Of a stretch of 42,684 bases of DNA, positions 9,460 to 17,280 are shown in pieces (position 1 is the first letter of the stretch; each line of letters opens with the position of its first letter). The stretch comes from UBA1715 sp036752345 (GTDB lineage: Bacteria > Bacteroidota > Bacteroidia > Bacteroidales > UBA1715). The stretch is from the NCBI GenBank assembly GCA_036752345.1, contig DAIOSV010000012.1, forward strand, positions 1-42,684, in the 5' to 3' direction. The position numbers and the translations under genes were made by a program. Under the pieces are notes generated by a model. The model did not search any database. It was not told the origin of the DNA and saw only the letters and a program-made list of their open reading frames with translations.

Positions 9460-9873
9460 ATGAATAGAAAAAAAGTAAGTGCAGAAAAATTAAAAGAAGC
9501 CAGAAAACAAAAGGCTTTCGCTATATTGCGTAACTGTCCATCTTCTCCTCGTAAAATGCGTTTAGTCGTAGATATGATTAGAGGAAAAGAGGTTAATTAT
9601 GCGTTAGATGTGTTGCGTTATTCTTCGAAAGAAGCAGCTCGTAAAGTTGAGAAATTAGTTATGAGTGCAATTAATAACTGGCAACAAAAGAATGAAGGTG
9701 TTCGTTTAGAAGACAATCCTTTGTTTATTAAGGAAATCTTTGTTGACGAAGGTAGAACATTGAAAAGAATTCAACCGGCTCCACAAGGTCGTGCACATAG
9801 AATTCGTAAACGTTCTAATCATGTAACAGTTGTTGTAGATACTATACAAAAAGAATCAGAAGCAAAAAAATAA
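9460..9873 (+). CDS. rplV: 50S ribosomal protein L22
   Basis: L22 (137 aa) lines the exit tunnel opposite L4. 'SPRKMRLVVDMIRGKEVNYAL' (9545-9606) and the beta-hairpin 'RTLKRIQPAPQGRAHRIRKR' (9751-9813) identify it; the hairpin has no deletion at the macrolide-contact tip. The N-terminus has about 15 extra charged residues compared with E. coli L22. It ends 3 nt before rpsC. Confidence 0.97.
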   Translation: MNRKKVSAEKLKEARKQKAFAILRNCPSSPRKMRLVVDMIRGKEVNYALDVLRYSSKEAARKVEKLVMSAINNWQQKNEGVRLEDNPLFIKEIFVDEGRTLKRIQPAPQGRAHRIRKRSNHVTVVVDTIQKESEAKK

Positions 9874-9876
9874 TTC

Positions 9877-10590
9877 ATGGGACAAAAAGTAAATCCAATA
9901 GGAAACAGGTTAGGAATAATAAAAGGTTGGGATTCTAACTGGTATGGTGGCGATAATTATGTGGAAAAACTACATGAGGATTATGAGATTCGCCGCTATT
10001 TGAATGCTCGTCTTGCAAAAGCAAGTATTTCAAAGATAATTATAGAACGTACATTAAAGGTAGTTACAGTAACTATCAATACCGCTCGTCCAGGTATTAT
10101 TATTGGAAAAGGCGGTCAGGAAGTTGATAAATTAAAAGAAGAATTGAAGAAAATCTCAAACAAAGAGGTTCAAATCAATATCTTTGAAATTAAACGTCCA
10201 GAATTAGATGCTGTAATTGTAGCAGATGGGATCGCTCGTCAATTAGAAGGTCGTGTAGCGTACAGACGTGCCATTAAAATGGCTGTTGCATCCGCAATGA
10301 GAATGGGTGCAGAAGGAATCAAAATTCAAATTTCAGGACGTTTGAACGGAGCAGAAATGGCTCGTTCAGAAATGTATAAAGAAGGACGTATTCCATTGCA
10401 TACATTACGTGCTGATATTGATTACGCAAGTACGTTTGCTTTAACGACTTATGGGAAACTAGGCTTAAAGGTTTGGATTTTTAAAGGTGAAGTATACGGA
10501 AAAATAGATTTAACTCCGAACAACTTCGTTAATAATGCAGCTCCAAAGAAAAGCTTTAGTGGCGCAAGAAGAAAAAGTAATAAAAAATAA
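9877..10590 (+). CDS. rpsC: 30S ribosomal protein S3
   Basis: S3 (237 aa) forms part of the mRNA entry channel and its helicase activity. The start 'MGQKVNPIGNRLGIIKGWDS', the KH-domain loop 'IIIGKGGQEVDKL' (10094-10132) and the C-terminal 'GRLNGAEMARSE' region are all present. The tail is rich in Ser/Lys/Arg. An 'ATTCATGG' context with no Shine-Dalgarno site precedes the start, as is usual in Bacteroidota. Confidence 0.98.
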   Translation: MGQKVNPIGNRLGIIKGWDSNWYGGDNYVEKLHEDYEIRRYLNARLAKASISKIIIERTLKVVTVTINTARPGIIIGKGGQEVDKLKEELKKISNKEVQINIFEIKRPELDAVIVADGIARQLEGRVAYRRAIKMAVASAMRMGAEGIKIQISGRLNGAEMARSEMYKEGRIPLHTLRADIDYASTFALTTYGKLGLKVWIFKGEVYGKIDLTPNNFVNNAAPKKSFSGARRKSNKK

Positions 10591-10607
10591 CTAATAGAGA
10601 ATTAGCG

Positions 10608-11030
10608 ATGTTACAACCTAAAAAGACAAAATATAGAAAGCAACAAAAGGGAAGAATGAAAGGCATTTCCCAAAGAGGGCATGAATTAGCTTTCGGATCC
10701 TTTGGAATAAAATCTTTGGAATCATATTGGATTACCTCTCGTCAGATAGAAGCAGCTCGTGTTGCAGTTACTCGTTATATGAAACGTGAAGGTCAAATTT
10801 GGATTCGTATATTCCCGGACAAACCAGTAACAGCTAAACCAGCTGAGGTTCGTCAAGGAAAAGGAAAAGGAGCCGTAGATCATTGGGCAGCTCCTGTAAC
10901 TCCTGGAAGAATATTGTTTGAAGCTGATGGAGTTCCATTGGAAGTTGCAAAAGAAGCACTTCGTTTGGCTGCTCAAAAATTGCCGATAACAACGAAGTTT
11001 GTTGTAAGAAATGATTATGCACAAGAATAG
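10608..11030 (+). CDS. rplP: 50S ribosomal protein L16
   Basis: L16 (140 aa) lies at the A-site side of the 50S and helps place tRNA. 'MLQPKKTKYRKQQKGRMKG', 'RQIEAARVAVTRYMKREGQIW' and 'VTPGRILFEADGVP' (about 10894-10935) are family signatures. It is full length and keeps the S3-L16-L29 order. rpmC starts 11 nt downstream. Confidence 0.98.
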   Translation: MLQPKKTKYRKQQKGRMKGISQRGHELAFGSFGIKSLESYWITSRQIEAARVAVTRYMKREGQIWIRIFPDKPVTAKPAEVRQGKGKGAVDHWAAPVTPGRILFEADGVPLEVAKEALRLAAQKLPITTKFVVRNDYAQE

Positions 11031-11041
11031 GGAGATAAGAG

Positions 11042-11236
11042 ATGAAAACAACAGAAATTAGAGAATTATCGACAAAGGAGATAGAGGAAAAAGTACAAGT
11101 AGAGCTAGAAAACTTGAATAAGATGAAACTTAATCATGTAATCACTCCATTGGAAAATCCTAACAAATTGAAAGAAGCGAGAAAAACGATAGCTCGCTTA
11201 AAAACAGTATTAAGTGAACGCGAACAAAATAAATAA
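11042..11236 (+). CDS. rpmC: 50S ribosomal protein L29
   Basis: L29 (64 aa) is a small helical hairpin protein at the exit-tunnel rim. The 'MKTTEIRELSTKEIEEKV' start and the 'NPNKLKEARKTIARLKTVLSE' C-terminal helix match the family. The start has the context AGAG-ATG, shared by several genes of this cluster. rpsQ follows after 7 nt. Confidence 0.95.
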   Translation: MKTTEIRELSTKEIEEKVQVELENLNKMKLNHVITPLENPNKLKEARKTIARLKTVLSEREQNK

Positions 11237-11243
11237 TTCTAAG

Positions 11244-11498
11244 ATGGAGAGAAATTTTAGAAAAGAGAGAATCGGTGTTGTTGTAAGCAACAAAATGGAC
11301 AAAACTATAGTTGTCGCTGTTGAAAGAAAAGAAAAGCACCCATTGTATGGAAAATTCTTAAAGAAGACAACAAAGTTTGTTGCTCATGACGAGAAATCTG
11401 AGTGTCAAGAAGGTGACGTTGTGAGAATCATGGAAACACGCCCTTTGAGTAAAACAAAACGTTGGCGTTTAGTAGAGGTAATTGAAAAAACGAAATAA
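11244..11498 (+). CDS. rpsQ: 30S ribosomal protein S17
   Basis: S17 (84 aa) is an OB-fold primary binder of 16S rRNA. 'VVSNKMDKTIVVAVERKEKHPLYGK' and 'GDVVRIMETRPLSKTKRWRLV' (about 11415-11475) identify it. The frame is open upstream to 11214 inside rpmC, but the ATG at 11244 gives the usual 'MERNFRKERIGVV' start and avoids an overlap. Confidence 0.97.
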   Translation: MERNFRKERIGVVVSNKMDKTIVVAVERKEKHPLYGKFLKKTTKFVAHDEKSECQEGDVVRIMETRPLSKTKRWRLVEVIEKTK

Positions 11499-11501
11499 GA
11501 G

Positions 11502-11870
11502 ATGATACAGCAAGAGACAAGATTAAATGTTGCTGATAATAGTGGGGCAAAAGAAGTCCTTTGTATCCGTGTTTTAGGTGGTACAGGAAAGCGTTATGCT
11601 TCTATTGGTGACAAAATCGTAGTAACTGTTAAGAGCGCAGTGCCTAATGGTAATGTTAAACAAGGCCAGGTTACTAAAGGTGTAGTTGTAAGAACAAAAA
11701 AAGAAGTAAAGCGAGCAGATGGCTCATATATCCGTTTTGACGACAATGCTGTTGTATTGTTGAACGAAGCCGGTGAAATGAGAGGAACTCGTATATTTGG
11801 ACCAGTCGGACGTGAGTTACGTGATGGCCAATATATGAAGATAGTTTCGCTTGCTCCTGAAGTATTATAA
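11502..11870 (+). CDS. rplN: 50S ribosomal protein L14
   Basis: L14 (122 aa) lies at the subunit interface and in E. coli is the docking site for the silencing factor RsfS. 'MIQQETRLNVADNSGAKEV' and 'GTRIFGPVGRELRDGQYMKIVSLAPEVL' (11791-11867) are diagnostic. It is exactly the usual length. It begins the spc part of the cluster and starts 3 nt after rpsQ without a separate promoter. Confidence 0.98.
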   Translation: MIQQETRLNVADNSGAKEVLCIRVLGGTGKRYASIGDKIVVTVKSAVPNGNVKQGQVTKGVVVRTKKEVKRADGSYIRFDDNAVVLLNEAGEMRGTRIFGPVGRELRDGQYMKIVSLAPEVL

Positions 11871-11885
11871 TTAAATATAGTAGAG

Positions 11886-12212
11886 ATGCAAAAGAAGTTT
11901 AACATAAGAAAAGGTGATACAGTTGTAGTTCTATCTGGAGAATATAAAGGTAGTAAGCCGGCTAAGGTTATAGAAATTAATACAAAATCTGACAAAGCTC
12001 TTGTAGAAGGTATTAATTTGGTATCAAAACATACAAAGCCAAATGCTAAAAGTCCTCAAGGAGGAATAATAAAGAAAGAAGCACCTATTCATATATCAAA
12101 TCTTATGCTAGTTGATCCTGCTACAGGAAAACCTACAAGAGTTGGTAAAAAACGTAATGAAGCAGGTAAATTGGTAAGATATTCAAAAAAGACTGGGGAG
12201 GAAATTAAATAA
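11886..12212 (+). CDS. rplX: 50S ribosomal protein L24
   Basis: L24 (108 aa) is an assembly-initiator protein with an N-terminal KOW motif: 'IRKGDTVVVLSGEYKGSKPA' (11905-11963). 'NLVSKHTKPN' and 'EAPIHISNLMLVDP' follow. Its stop codon shares one base with the rplE start (TAATG at 12210-12214), which suggests translational coupling. Confidence 0.97.
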   Translation: MQKKFNIRKGDTVVVLSGEYKGSKPAKVIEINTKSDKALVEGINLVSKHTKPNAKSPQGGIIKKEAPIHISNLMLVDPATGKPTRVGKKRNEAGKLVRYSKKTGEEIK

Positions 12213-12760
12213 TGGAGAGTTACGTACCTATATTAAAAAAACAGTACAAGGAAACTATACAACAGAATTTGCAAAAACAATTCGGGTATAAGTCAAAAAT
12301 GCAGGTGCCAAGCATAAAGAAGATTGTTATCAATCAAGCTGTTGGCGATGCAGTAGCAGATAAAAAGTTAATTGATGCAGCAGTTACAGAAATAACAATG
12401 ATTGCTGGACAAAAAGCTGTTCCTACGTACTCTAAAAAGGATATTTCTAATTTCAAATTAAGAAAAGGAATGCCTATTGGCGTAAAAGTTACATTACGCA
12501 GAGATAAAATGTACGAATTCATGGAACGTTTGATTAGTACTGCGTTACCACGAATCAGAGATTTCCAAGGAATCAATACAAAATTTGATAAGAAAGGAAA
12601 TTTCACTTTCGGTATTACAGAGCAAATTATTTTCCCTGAAATAGAAGTAGATAAAGTTACAAAAATGTTAGGAATGGATATAACATTTGTAACATCAGCA
12701 AAAACCGATGAAGAAGGTTTCGCTTTGTTAAAAGAATTTGGTTTCCCATTTAAAAAATAG
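12212..12760 (+). CDS. rplE: 50S ribosomal protein L5
   Basis: L5 (182 aa) binds 5S rRNA in the central protuberance. 'VPSIKKIVINQAVGDAV', 'FKLRKGMPIGVKVTLR' and 'RLISTALPRIRDFQG' (12529-12573) are typical, and the C-terminal 'VTSAKTDEEGFALLKEFGFPF' closes it. It overlaps rplX by one base and precedes rpsN by 7 nt. Confidence 0.98.
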   Translation: MESYVPILKKQYKETIQQNLQKQFGYKSKMQVPSIKKIVINQAVGDAVADKKLIDAAVTEITMIAGQKAVPTYSKKDISNFKLRKGMPIGVKVTLRRDKMYEFMERLISTALPRIRDFQGINTKFDKKGNFTFGITEQIIFPEIEVDKVTKMLGMDITFVTSAKTDEEGFALLKEFGFPFKK

Positions 12761-12767
12761 ATAGCAG

Positions 12768-13037
12768 ATGGCAAAAGAATCAATGAAAGCACGCGAAAGA
12801 AAGCGCCAAGAGTTAGTTGATAAATATGCGAAAAAACGCAAAGAATTGAAAGAAAAGGGTGATTATGTGGGATTAAGTAAATTACCTAAGAATTCATCGC
12901 GTGTAAGATTGCATAATCGTTGCAGCATAACAGGAAGACCAAGAGGTTATATCCGTCAATTTGGAATCAGCCGTATCCAATTCCGTGAAATGGCTTCAGA
13001 GGGATTGATTCCAGGAGTAAAGAAAGCAAGTTGGTAA
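12768..13037 (+). CDS. rpsN: 30S ribosomal protein S14 (long, zinc-free type)
   Basis: S14 (89 aa) lies in the 30S head. This is the long form lacking the zinc-ribbon CxxC pairs: the only Cys is in 'LHNRCSITGRPRGYIRQFG' (12910-12966). 'SRIQFREMASEGLIPGVKKASW' is the standard C-terminus. The length and the missing cysteines mean it should not need zinc, matching the cysteine-poor L36 of the same cluster. Confidence 0.98.
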   Translation: MAKESMKARERKRQELVDKYAKKRKELKEKGDYVGLSKLPKNSSRVRLHNRCSITGRPRGYIRQFGISRIQFREMASEGLIPGVKKASW

Positions 13038-13055
13038 AATAAAAAAACAACAACA

Positions 13056-13451
13056 ATGACAGATCCAATAGCAGATTATCTAACAAGGATTAGAAATGCT
13101 CAAAAAGCACAACTTAAAGTAGTTGAAGTTCCTTCTTCAAAAATCAAACAAGACATGACAAAGGTTTTGTTTGAAAAAGGGTACATTTTAAGTTATAAAT
13201 TCGAAGGAGAAGGACAGGAAAGTGTTATAAAAATTGCATTAAAATATCATCCAGTATCAAAGGCGCCTGCAATTAAAAAATTGGAAAGAATCAGTAAACC
13301 AGGTTTACGTAGATATGTTCCAGTAGAAGAATTGCCACGTGTATTAAATGGTTTGGGAATAGCCATTTTATCTACAAATAAAGGAATCGTTTCTGATAAA
13401 GAAGCGCGTGCTTTGAATGTTGGTGGAGAAGTTTTGTGTTACGTATATTAA
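13056..13451 (+). CDS. rpsH: 30S ribosomal protein S8
   Basis: S8 (131 aa) is a central-domain 16S rRNA binder and, in E. coli, the repressor of the spc operon; no S8 operator is recognisable in this window. 'MTDPIADYLTRIRNAQ' and the C-terminal 'LGIAILSTNKGIVSDKEARALNVGGEVLCYVY' region (13354-13448) identify it. It is followed by rplF after 10 nt. Confidence 0.98.
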   Translation: MTDPIADYLTRIRNAQKAQLKVVEVPSSKIKQDMTKVLFEKGYILSYKFEGEGQESVIKIALKYHPVSKAPAIKKLERISKPGLRRYVPVEELPRVLNGLGIAILSTNKGIVSDKEARALNVGGEVLCYVY

Positions 13452-13461
13452 TAGTAAGAAC

Positions 13462-14013
13462 ATGTCACGTATAGGAAAAGCACCAATTAGTGTTCCAGAA
13501 AAAGTGGAAGTCAAGGTTGATGGAAATCTTGTTAAGGTAAAAGGACCTAAAGGCGAATTAGAGCAAGAAATTGCTGACGGATTCGTGGTAAAGGTAGAAG
13601 ATGGTTCTATAAAAGTAGAACGTCCAGGAGAAGATAAAGATTCAAAAGCAAAACACGGTTTGTATCGTGCTTTGATAAACAATATGGTAAAAGGGGTAAC
13701 AGAAGGATATAAAACAGTACAAGAATTTGTTGGTGTTGGTTATCGTGTATCTGTTACAGGTCAAAATGTTGAAATGGCCTTGGGTTTTTCTCATATGATT
13801 ATTTTCCAATTGCCAAAAGAAATAAAGGCAGAAGCAAAATCAGAAAGAGGTAGCAACCCAATCTTGACTATGGAAAGTTGTGATAAACAATTGTTAGGAC
13901 AAGTTGCAGCGAAGATACGTTCATTACGTGCTCCAGAACCATATAAGGGTAAAGGTATTAAGTTCCAGAACGAACAAGTTCGTCGCAAAGCTGGTAAATC
14001 TGCAAGTAAATAA
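13462..14013 (+). CDS. rplF: 50S ribosomal protein L6
   Basis: L6 (183 aa) lies near the factor-binding site and consists of two similar domains. 'MSRIGKAPISVPEKVEVKV', 'VKGPKGEL' and the C-terminal 'RAPEPYKGKGIKFQNEQVRRKAGK' (13930-14001) are diagnostic. The frame is open from 13417 inside rpsH, but the ATG at 13462 gives the standard N-terminus. Confidence 0.98.
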   Translation: MSRIGKAPISVPEKVEVKVDGNLVKVKGPKGELEQEIADGFVVKVEDGSIKVERPGEDKDSKAKHGLYRALINNMVKGVTEGYKTVQEFVGVGYRVSVTGQNVEMALGFSHMIIFQLPKEIKAEAKSERGSNPILTMESCDKQLLGQVAAKIRSLRAPEPYKGKGIKFQNEQVRRKAGKSASK

Positions 14014-14028
14014 TAAAACTTAGGAAAG

Positions 14029-14391
14029 ATGGCTATTACAAAGTTAGAAAGAAGAATAAGAATTAAACATAGAATACGCAAAGTTGTAAATGGTACAGCT
14101 GAAAGACCGCGTATGTCTGTTTATAGAAGTAATAAACAAATCTCAGTGCAACTTATTGATGATGTTGCTGCTACTACATTGGTTGCAGTATCTTCTTTAG
14201 ATAAAGATATTGAATCTAAAAGCAAGGGCAAAAACAAAATAGAACAAGCTGCATTAGTTGGTGAGGCAATTGCCAAAAAAGCAATAGAAAAAGGATTTTC
14301 ATCTGTTGTATTTGATAGAAACGGCTATTTGTATCACGGAAGAGTAAAATCATTAGCTGATTCAGCACGTAGTAACGGTTTAAATTTTTAA
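14029..14391 (+). CDS. rplR: 50S ribosomal protein L18
   Basis: L18 (120 aa) binds 5S rRNA together with L5 and L25. 'RIRIKHRIRKVVNGTAERPRMSVYRSNKQI' (14059-14140) and the C-terminal 'VVFDRNGYLYHGRVKSLADSAR' are family signatures. It precedes rpsE by 4 nt. Confidence 0.98.
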   Translation: MAITKLERRIRIKHRIRKVVNGTAERPRMSVYRSNKQISVQLIDDVAATTLVAVSSLDKDIESKSKGKNKIEQAALVGEAIAKKAIEKGFSSVVFDRNGYLYHGRVKSLADSARSNGLNF

Positions 14392-14395
14392 TCAC

Positions 14396-14914
14396 ATGTT
14401 AGATAGTAATTCAAAAAAAGTAAGAACTTCTGATTTAGAATTGAAGGATCGTTTAGTTGCAATCAATCGTGTGACTAAAGTTACTAAGGGTGGTAGAACA
14501 TTCACTTTTGCTGCCATCGTAGTTGTTGGTGACGAAAATGGTGTTGTTGGTTATGGATTAGGAAAAGCTGGAGAAGTTACAGCAGCAATCGCTAAAGGTG
14601 TAGAGGATGCTAAAAAGAATTTAATACGCGTTCCTTTGATAAAAAATACGTTGCCTCATTCACAAGAATCAAAATTTGGTGGAGCAGTTGTATATTTGCA
14701 ACCTGCAACTCCAGGTACTGGAATTAAAGCAGGTGGTGCTATGCGTGCAGTATTAGAAAGTGCTGGTGTTAAGAATGTGTTGGCAAAATCTAAAGGTTCT
14801 TCTAACCCTCACAATGTGGTAAAAGCAACTTTCAAAGCATTAACAGAGATGTCTGATGCTGCAATGGTTGCAGAACAAAGAGGAATAGAATTGACAAGAG
14901 TATTTAACGGATAA
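14396..14914 (+). CDS. rpsE: 30S ribosomal protein S5
   Basis: S5 (172 aa) has a double-stranded-RNA-binding-like N-terminal domain and helps form the mRNA entry channel. 'DRLVAINRVTKVTKGGRTFTF' (14443-14505), where spectinomycin-resistance changes fall in other species, looks intact. 'GAVVYLQPATPGTGIKAGGAMRAVLE' follows. It ends 13 nt before rpmD. Confidence 0.98.
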   Translation: MLDSNSKKVRTSDLELKDRLVAINRVTKVTKGGRTFTFAAIVVVGDENGVVGYGLGKAGEVTAAIAKGVEDAKKNLIRVPLIKNTLPHSQESKFGGAVVYLQPATPGTGIKAGGAMRAVLESAGVKNVLAKSKGSSNPHNVVKATFKALTEMSDAAMVAEQRGIELTRVFNG

Positions 14915-14927
14915 AACTTAAAGAATT

Positions 14928-15107
14928 ATGTCAAAAGTTCGTATAACTTTACAAAAAAGTAAAATAGATAGAACCAAAGCTCAAAAATTAATGTTAGAGT
15001 CTTTGGGCTTGAACAAAGTTGGTTCAAGTGTAGAAAAAGAAGCTACTCCTCAAATTATGGGTATAGTAACTAAAGTAAGTCATTTAGTAAAAACAGAAGA
15101 AATTTAG
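14928..15107 (+). CDS. rpmD: 50S ribosomal protein L30
   Basis: This short gene encodes 59 residues beginning MSKVRITLQKSKIDRTKAQK and ending in 'SHLVKTEEI'. The L30 pattern 'ITLxxSxI.....QK.ML.SLGL.K....' and the place between S5 and L15 identify it. It is 13 nt after rpsE and 7 nt before rplO. Confidence 0.95.
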   Translation: MSKVRITLQKSKIDRTKAQKLMLESLGLNKVGSSVEKEATPQIMGIVTKVSHLVKTEEI

Positions 15108-15114
15108 AACGGCA

Positions 15115-15555
15115 ATGGATTTACATACATTAAAACCTATAGAAGGTACAAAAGGAAAAAAGGTTATCGGTCGTGGTCCTGGATCAGGACATGGAGGCAC
15201 AAGTACTCGTGGTAGTAAGGGTGCAAAATCAAGAAGCGGCTATTCTAGAAAAATAGGATTTGAAGGTGGTCAAATGCCATTGCAAAGACGTGTACCAAAA
15301 TTTGGATTCAAAAATTTTAATCGCGTTACTTTCAAAGCTATCAACTTGAATGAAATTCAAACGATAGTTGACAAAAAAGGTATTAACGAGTTCAACCAAG
15401 ATGTTTTTGTTGAAAATGGTTTAGCTTCAAAAAACGATTTAATTAAGATTTTAGCAAATGGAACTTTGACAGCAAAAGTTACGGTAAGAGCCGATGCTTT
15501 TTCTGCAAAAGCAAAAGAAGCTATTGAAGGACTAGGTGGAACTGTTGAGGAATAG
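15115..15555 (+). CDS. rplO: 50S ribosomal protein L15
   Basis: L15 (146 aa) is a late-binding 23S rRNA protein with an extended Gly/Arg-rich N-terminus: 'GRGPGSGHGGTSTRGSKGAKSR' spans 15169-15234. 'GFEGGQMPLQRRVPKFGF' and the C-terminal 'AKAKEAIEGLGGTVE' complete it. secY starts 17 nt downstream, the normal spc order. Confidence 0.98.
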   Translation: MDLHTLKPIEGTKGKKVIGRGPGSGHGGTSTRGSKGAKSRSGYSRKIGFEGGQMPLQRRVPKFGFKNFNRVTFKAINLNEIQTIVDKKGINEFNQDVFVENGLASKNDLIKILANGTLTAKVTVRADAFSAKAKEAIEGLGGTVEE

Positions 15556-15572
15556 TAAAGTATTACAGAGAT

Positions 15573-16898
15573 ATGAAGTTTATCGAAACCATTAAGAATA
15601 TTTTTAAGATACAAGAATTACGTTCTCGTATCTTATTTACACTCGGTATGATATTAATCTATCGATTAGGGTCCTTTGTCGTTTTACCGGGAGTTGATCC
15701 TGCAAGTTTAGTAAAACTTGCTTCACAAGCAAACGAAGGCCTTTTGGGATTGATTAATATGTTCTCGGGTGGTGCATTTGCAAATGCTTCGGTTTTCGCA
15801 TTAGGTATTATGCCATACATATCATCTTCAATCGTAATACAATTATTGGGAATGGCAATTCCTTATTTCCAAAAGTTGCAACGTGAAGGAGAAAGTGGAC
15901 GTAAGAAAATTACCCAAATTACTCGTATATTAACTATTTTCATCACAGCAGCACAAGCTCCTGCATACTTGAAGAATTTGGAAGTTCAAATTGGATCTGA
16001 TTTCGGAGGCATGTTTTGGCTTTCTTCAATAGTAATCATGGTAGCAGGAACAATGTTTGTAATGTGGTTAGGAGAAAAAATTACAGATAAAGGCATAGGT
16101 AACGGTATCTCTCTTATCATTATGATAGGTATTATAGCTCGTTTCCCAACAGCACTTGCACAAGAGTTTGGTACTCGTATTGAAGGCGCCGGAGGTTTGA
16201 TTGTATTCTTGATTGAAATTGTAATGTTGTTAGTCATTATAACACTTGCAATAATGTTAGTACAAGGCACAAGAAGAATACCAGTACAGTATGCAAAACG
16301 AGTTGTAGGCAACAAACAGTATGGAGGCGTTCGTCAATATTTACCAATCAAGGTAAATGGCGCAGGAGTTATGCCAATCATTTTTGCACAAGCATTGATG
16401 TTCATTCCTATTACATTTGCCGGTTTTTCTTCTTCTGAAGCGCCATCATCTTTCTTAACGGCATTCTCAGATCACACAAATCTATGGTATAATATAGTAT
16501 ATGCAGTATTAATCATTGTGTTTACCTATTTTTATACTGCTATTACAATGAACCCACAACAAATTTCTGAAGAATTGAAACGTAATGGTGGATTTATCCC
16601 TGGAGTAAAACCAGGAAAGAAAACAGCAGATTTCATTGATGATGTAATTTCTAGAATAACGTTACCAGGATCTATATTTTTAGCGATAGTAGCAATTATA
16701 CCAGCATTTGCATCTATAGCACATGTAAGTAATCAATTCTCTTATTTCTATGGAGGAACATCGCTATTGATTATAGTTGGAGTTATATTGGATACCTTGC
16801 AGCAGATTGAAAGTTATTTATTAAATCGTCACTATGATGGTTTGATGAAAACAGGACGAATAAAAGGTCGTTCAGGAGTAGGTACTACAATGATTTAA
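15573..16898 (+). CDS. secY: Protein translocase channel subunit SecY
   Basis: SecY (441 aa) forms the membrane channel for Sec export and membrane-protein insertion. About ten hydrophobic segments are visible, starting at 'ILFTLGMILIYRLGSFVVLPG'. Other landmarks are 'SIVIQLLGMAIPYFQKLQREGE' (15826-15891), 'GIGNGISLIIMIGI' (16096-16137) and the C-terminal 'LNRHYDGLMKTGRIKGR'. It would carry out the Sec step for the signal-peptide proteins seen here (DsbD, LolA, GldH, the T9SS cargo). infA starts one base after its stop; the map gene often found between them is absent. Confidence 0.98.
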   Translation: MKFIETIKNIFKIQELRSRILFTLGMILIYRLGSFVVLPGVDPASLVKLASQANEGLLGLINMFSGGAFANASVFALGIMPYISSSIVIQLLGMAIPYFQKLQREGESGRKKITQITRILTIFITAAQAPAYLKNLEVQIGSDFGGMFWLSSIVIMVAGTMFVMWLGEKITDKGIGNGISLIIMIGIIARFPTALAQEFGTRIEGAGGLIVFLIEIVMLLVIITLAIMLVQGTRRIPVQYAKRVVGNKQYGGVRQYLPIKVNGAGVMPIIFAQALMFIPITFAGFSSSEAPSSFLTAFSDHTNLWYNIVYAVLIIVFTYFYTAITMNPQQISEELKRNGGFIPGVKPGKKTADFIDDVISRITLPGSIFLAIVAIIPAFASIAHVSNQFSYFYGGTSLLIIVGVILDTLQQIESYLLNRHYDGLMKTGRIKGRSGVGTTMI

Positions 16899-16899
16899 T

Positions 16900-17118
16900 A
16901 TGGCAAAACAACAGTCAATAGAACAAGACGGAACCATCATAGAAGCATTATCGAATGCAATGTTTCGGGTTGAGTTGACGAATGGACACGTCATCACGGC
17001 TCATATCTCAGGGAAAATGCGAATGCATTACATAAAAATTCTACCTGGGGATAAAGTTAAAGTAGAAATGTCCTTGTATGATTTAACAAAAGGAAGAATT
17101 ACATTCCGATATAAGTAA
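16900..17118 (+). CDS. infA: Translation initiation factor IF-1
   Basis: IF-1 (72 aa) is an OB-fold protein that blocks the A site during initiation. 'MAKQQSIEQDGTIIEALSNA', 'HISGKMRMHYIKILPGDKV' and 'SLYDLTKGRITFRYK' are the family landmarks, and the length is exact. It starts one base after the secY stop and precedes rpmJ by 12 nt. Confidence 0.97.
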   Translation: MAKQQSIEQDGTIIEALSNAMFRVELTNGHVITAHISGKMRMHYIKILPGDKVKVEMSLYDLTKGRITFRYK

Positions 17119-17130
17119 AAAGATAAAACA

Positions 17131-17247
17131 ATGAAAGTTAGAGCATCAGTAAAGAAAAGAAACGAAGATTGTAAAATCGTTCGTCGAAAAGGGAAAATTT
17201 ATGTGATAAACAAAAAAAATCCTAAAATGAAACAACGTCAAGGATAA
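17131..17247 (+). CDS. rpmJ: 50S ribosomal protein L36 (zinc-free type)
   Basis: This tiny gene encodes 38 residues, beginning MKVRASVKKRNEDCKIVRRK and ending in 'NPKMKQRQG'. The family pattern MKVRASVKK...CK...RxGxxxVI......KQRQG is clear. Only one Cys (residue 14) remains of the usual zinc ligands, and the usual His near residue 33 is Met, so it should not bind zinc. Confidence 0.96.
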   Translation: MKVRASVKKRNEDCKIVRRKGKIYVINKKNPKMKQRQG

Positions 17248-17252
17248 TTTAA

Positions 17253-17260
17253 TAATTTTG
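17253..17260 (+). promoter_or_regulatory. Possible internal -7 element before rpsM
   Basis: TAATTTTG fits TAnnTTTG and lies 20 nt upstream of rpsM in the 33-nt spacer after rpmJ. No convincing -33 TTTG is seen, and the spacer is AT-rich, so this could be chance. Confidence 0.3.
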
Positions 17261-17280
17261 CACAAATTTTAAGGATCAAT

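Noticed and set aside
12334..12792. Antisense ORF of 152 codons opposite rplE
   Set aside because: Explained by codon bias of the real gene; its product resembles no protein family and it crosses gene boundaries.
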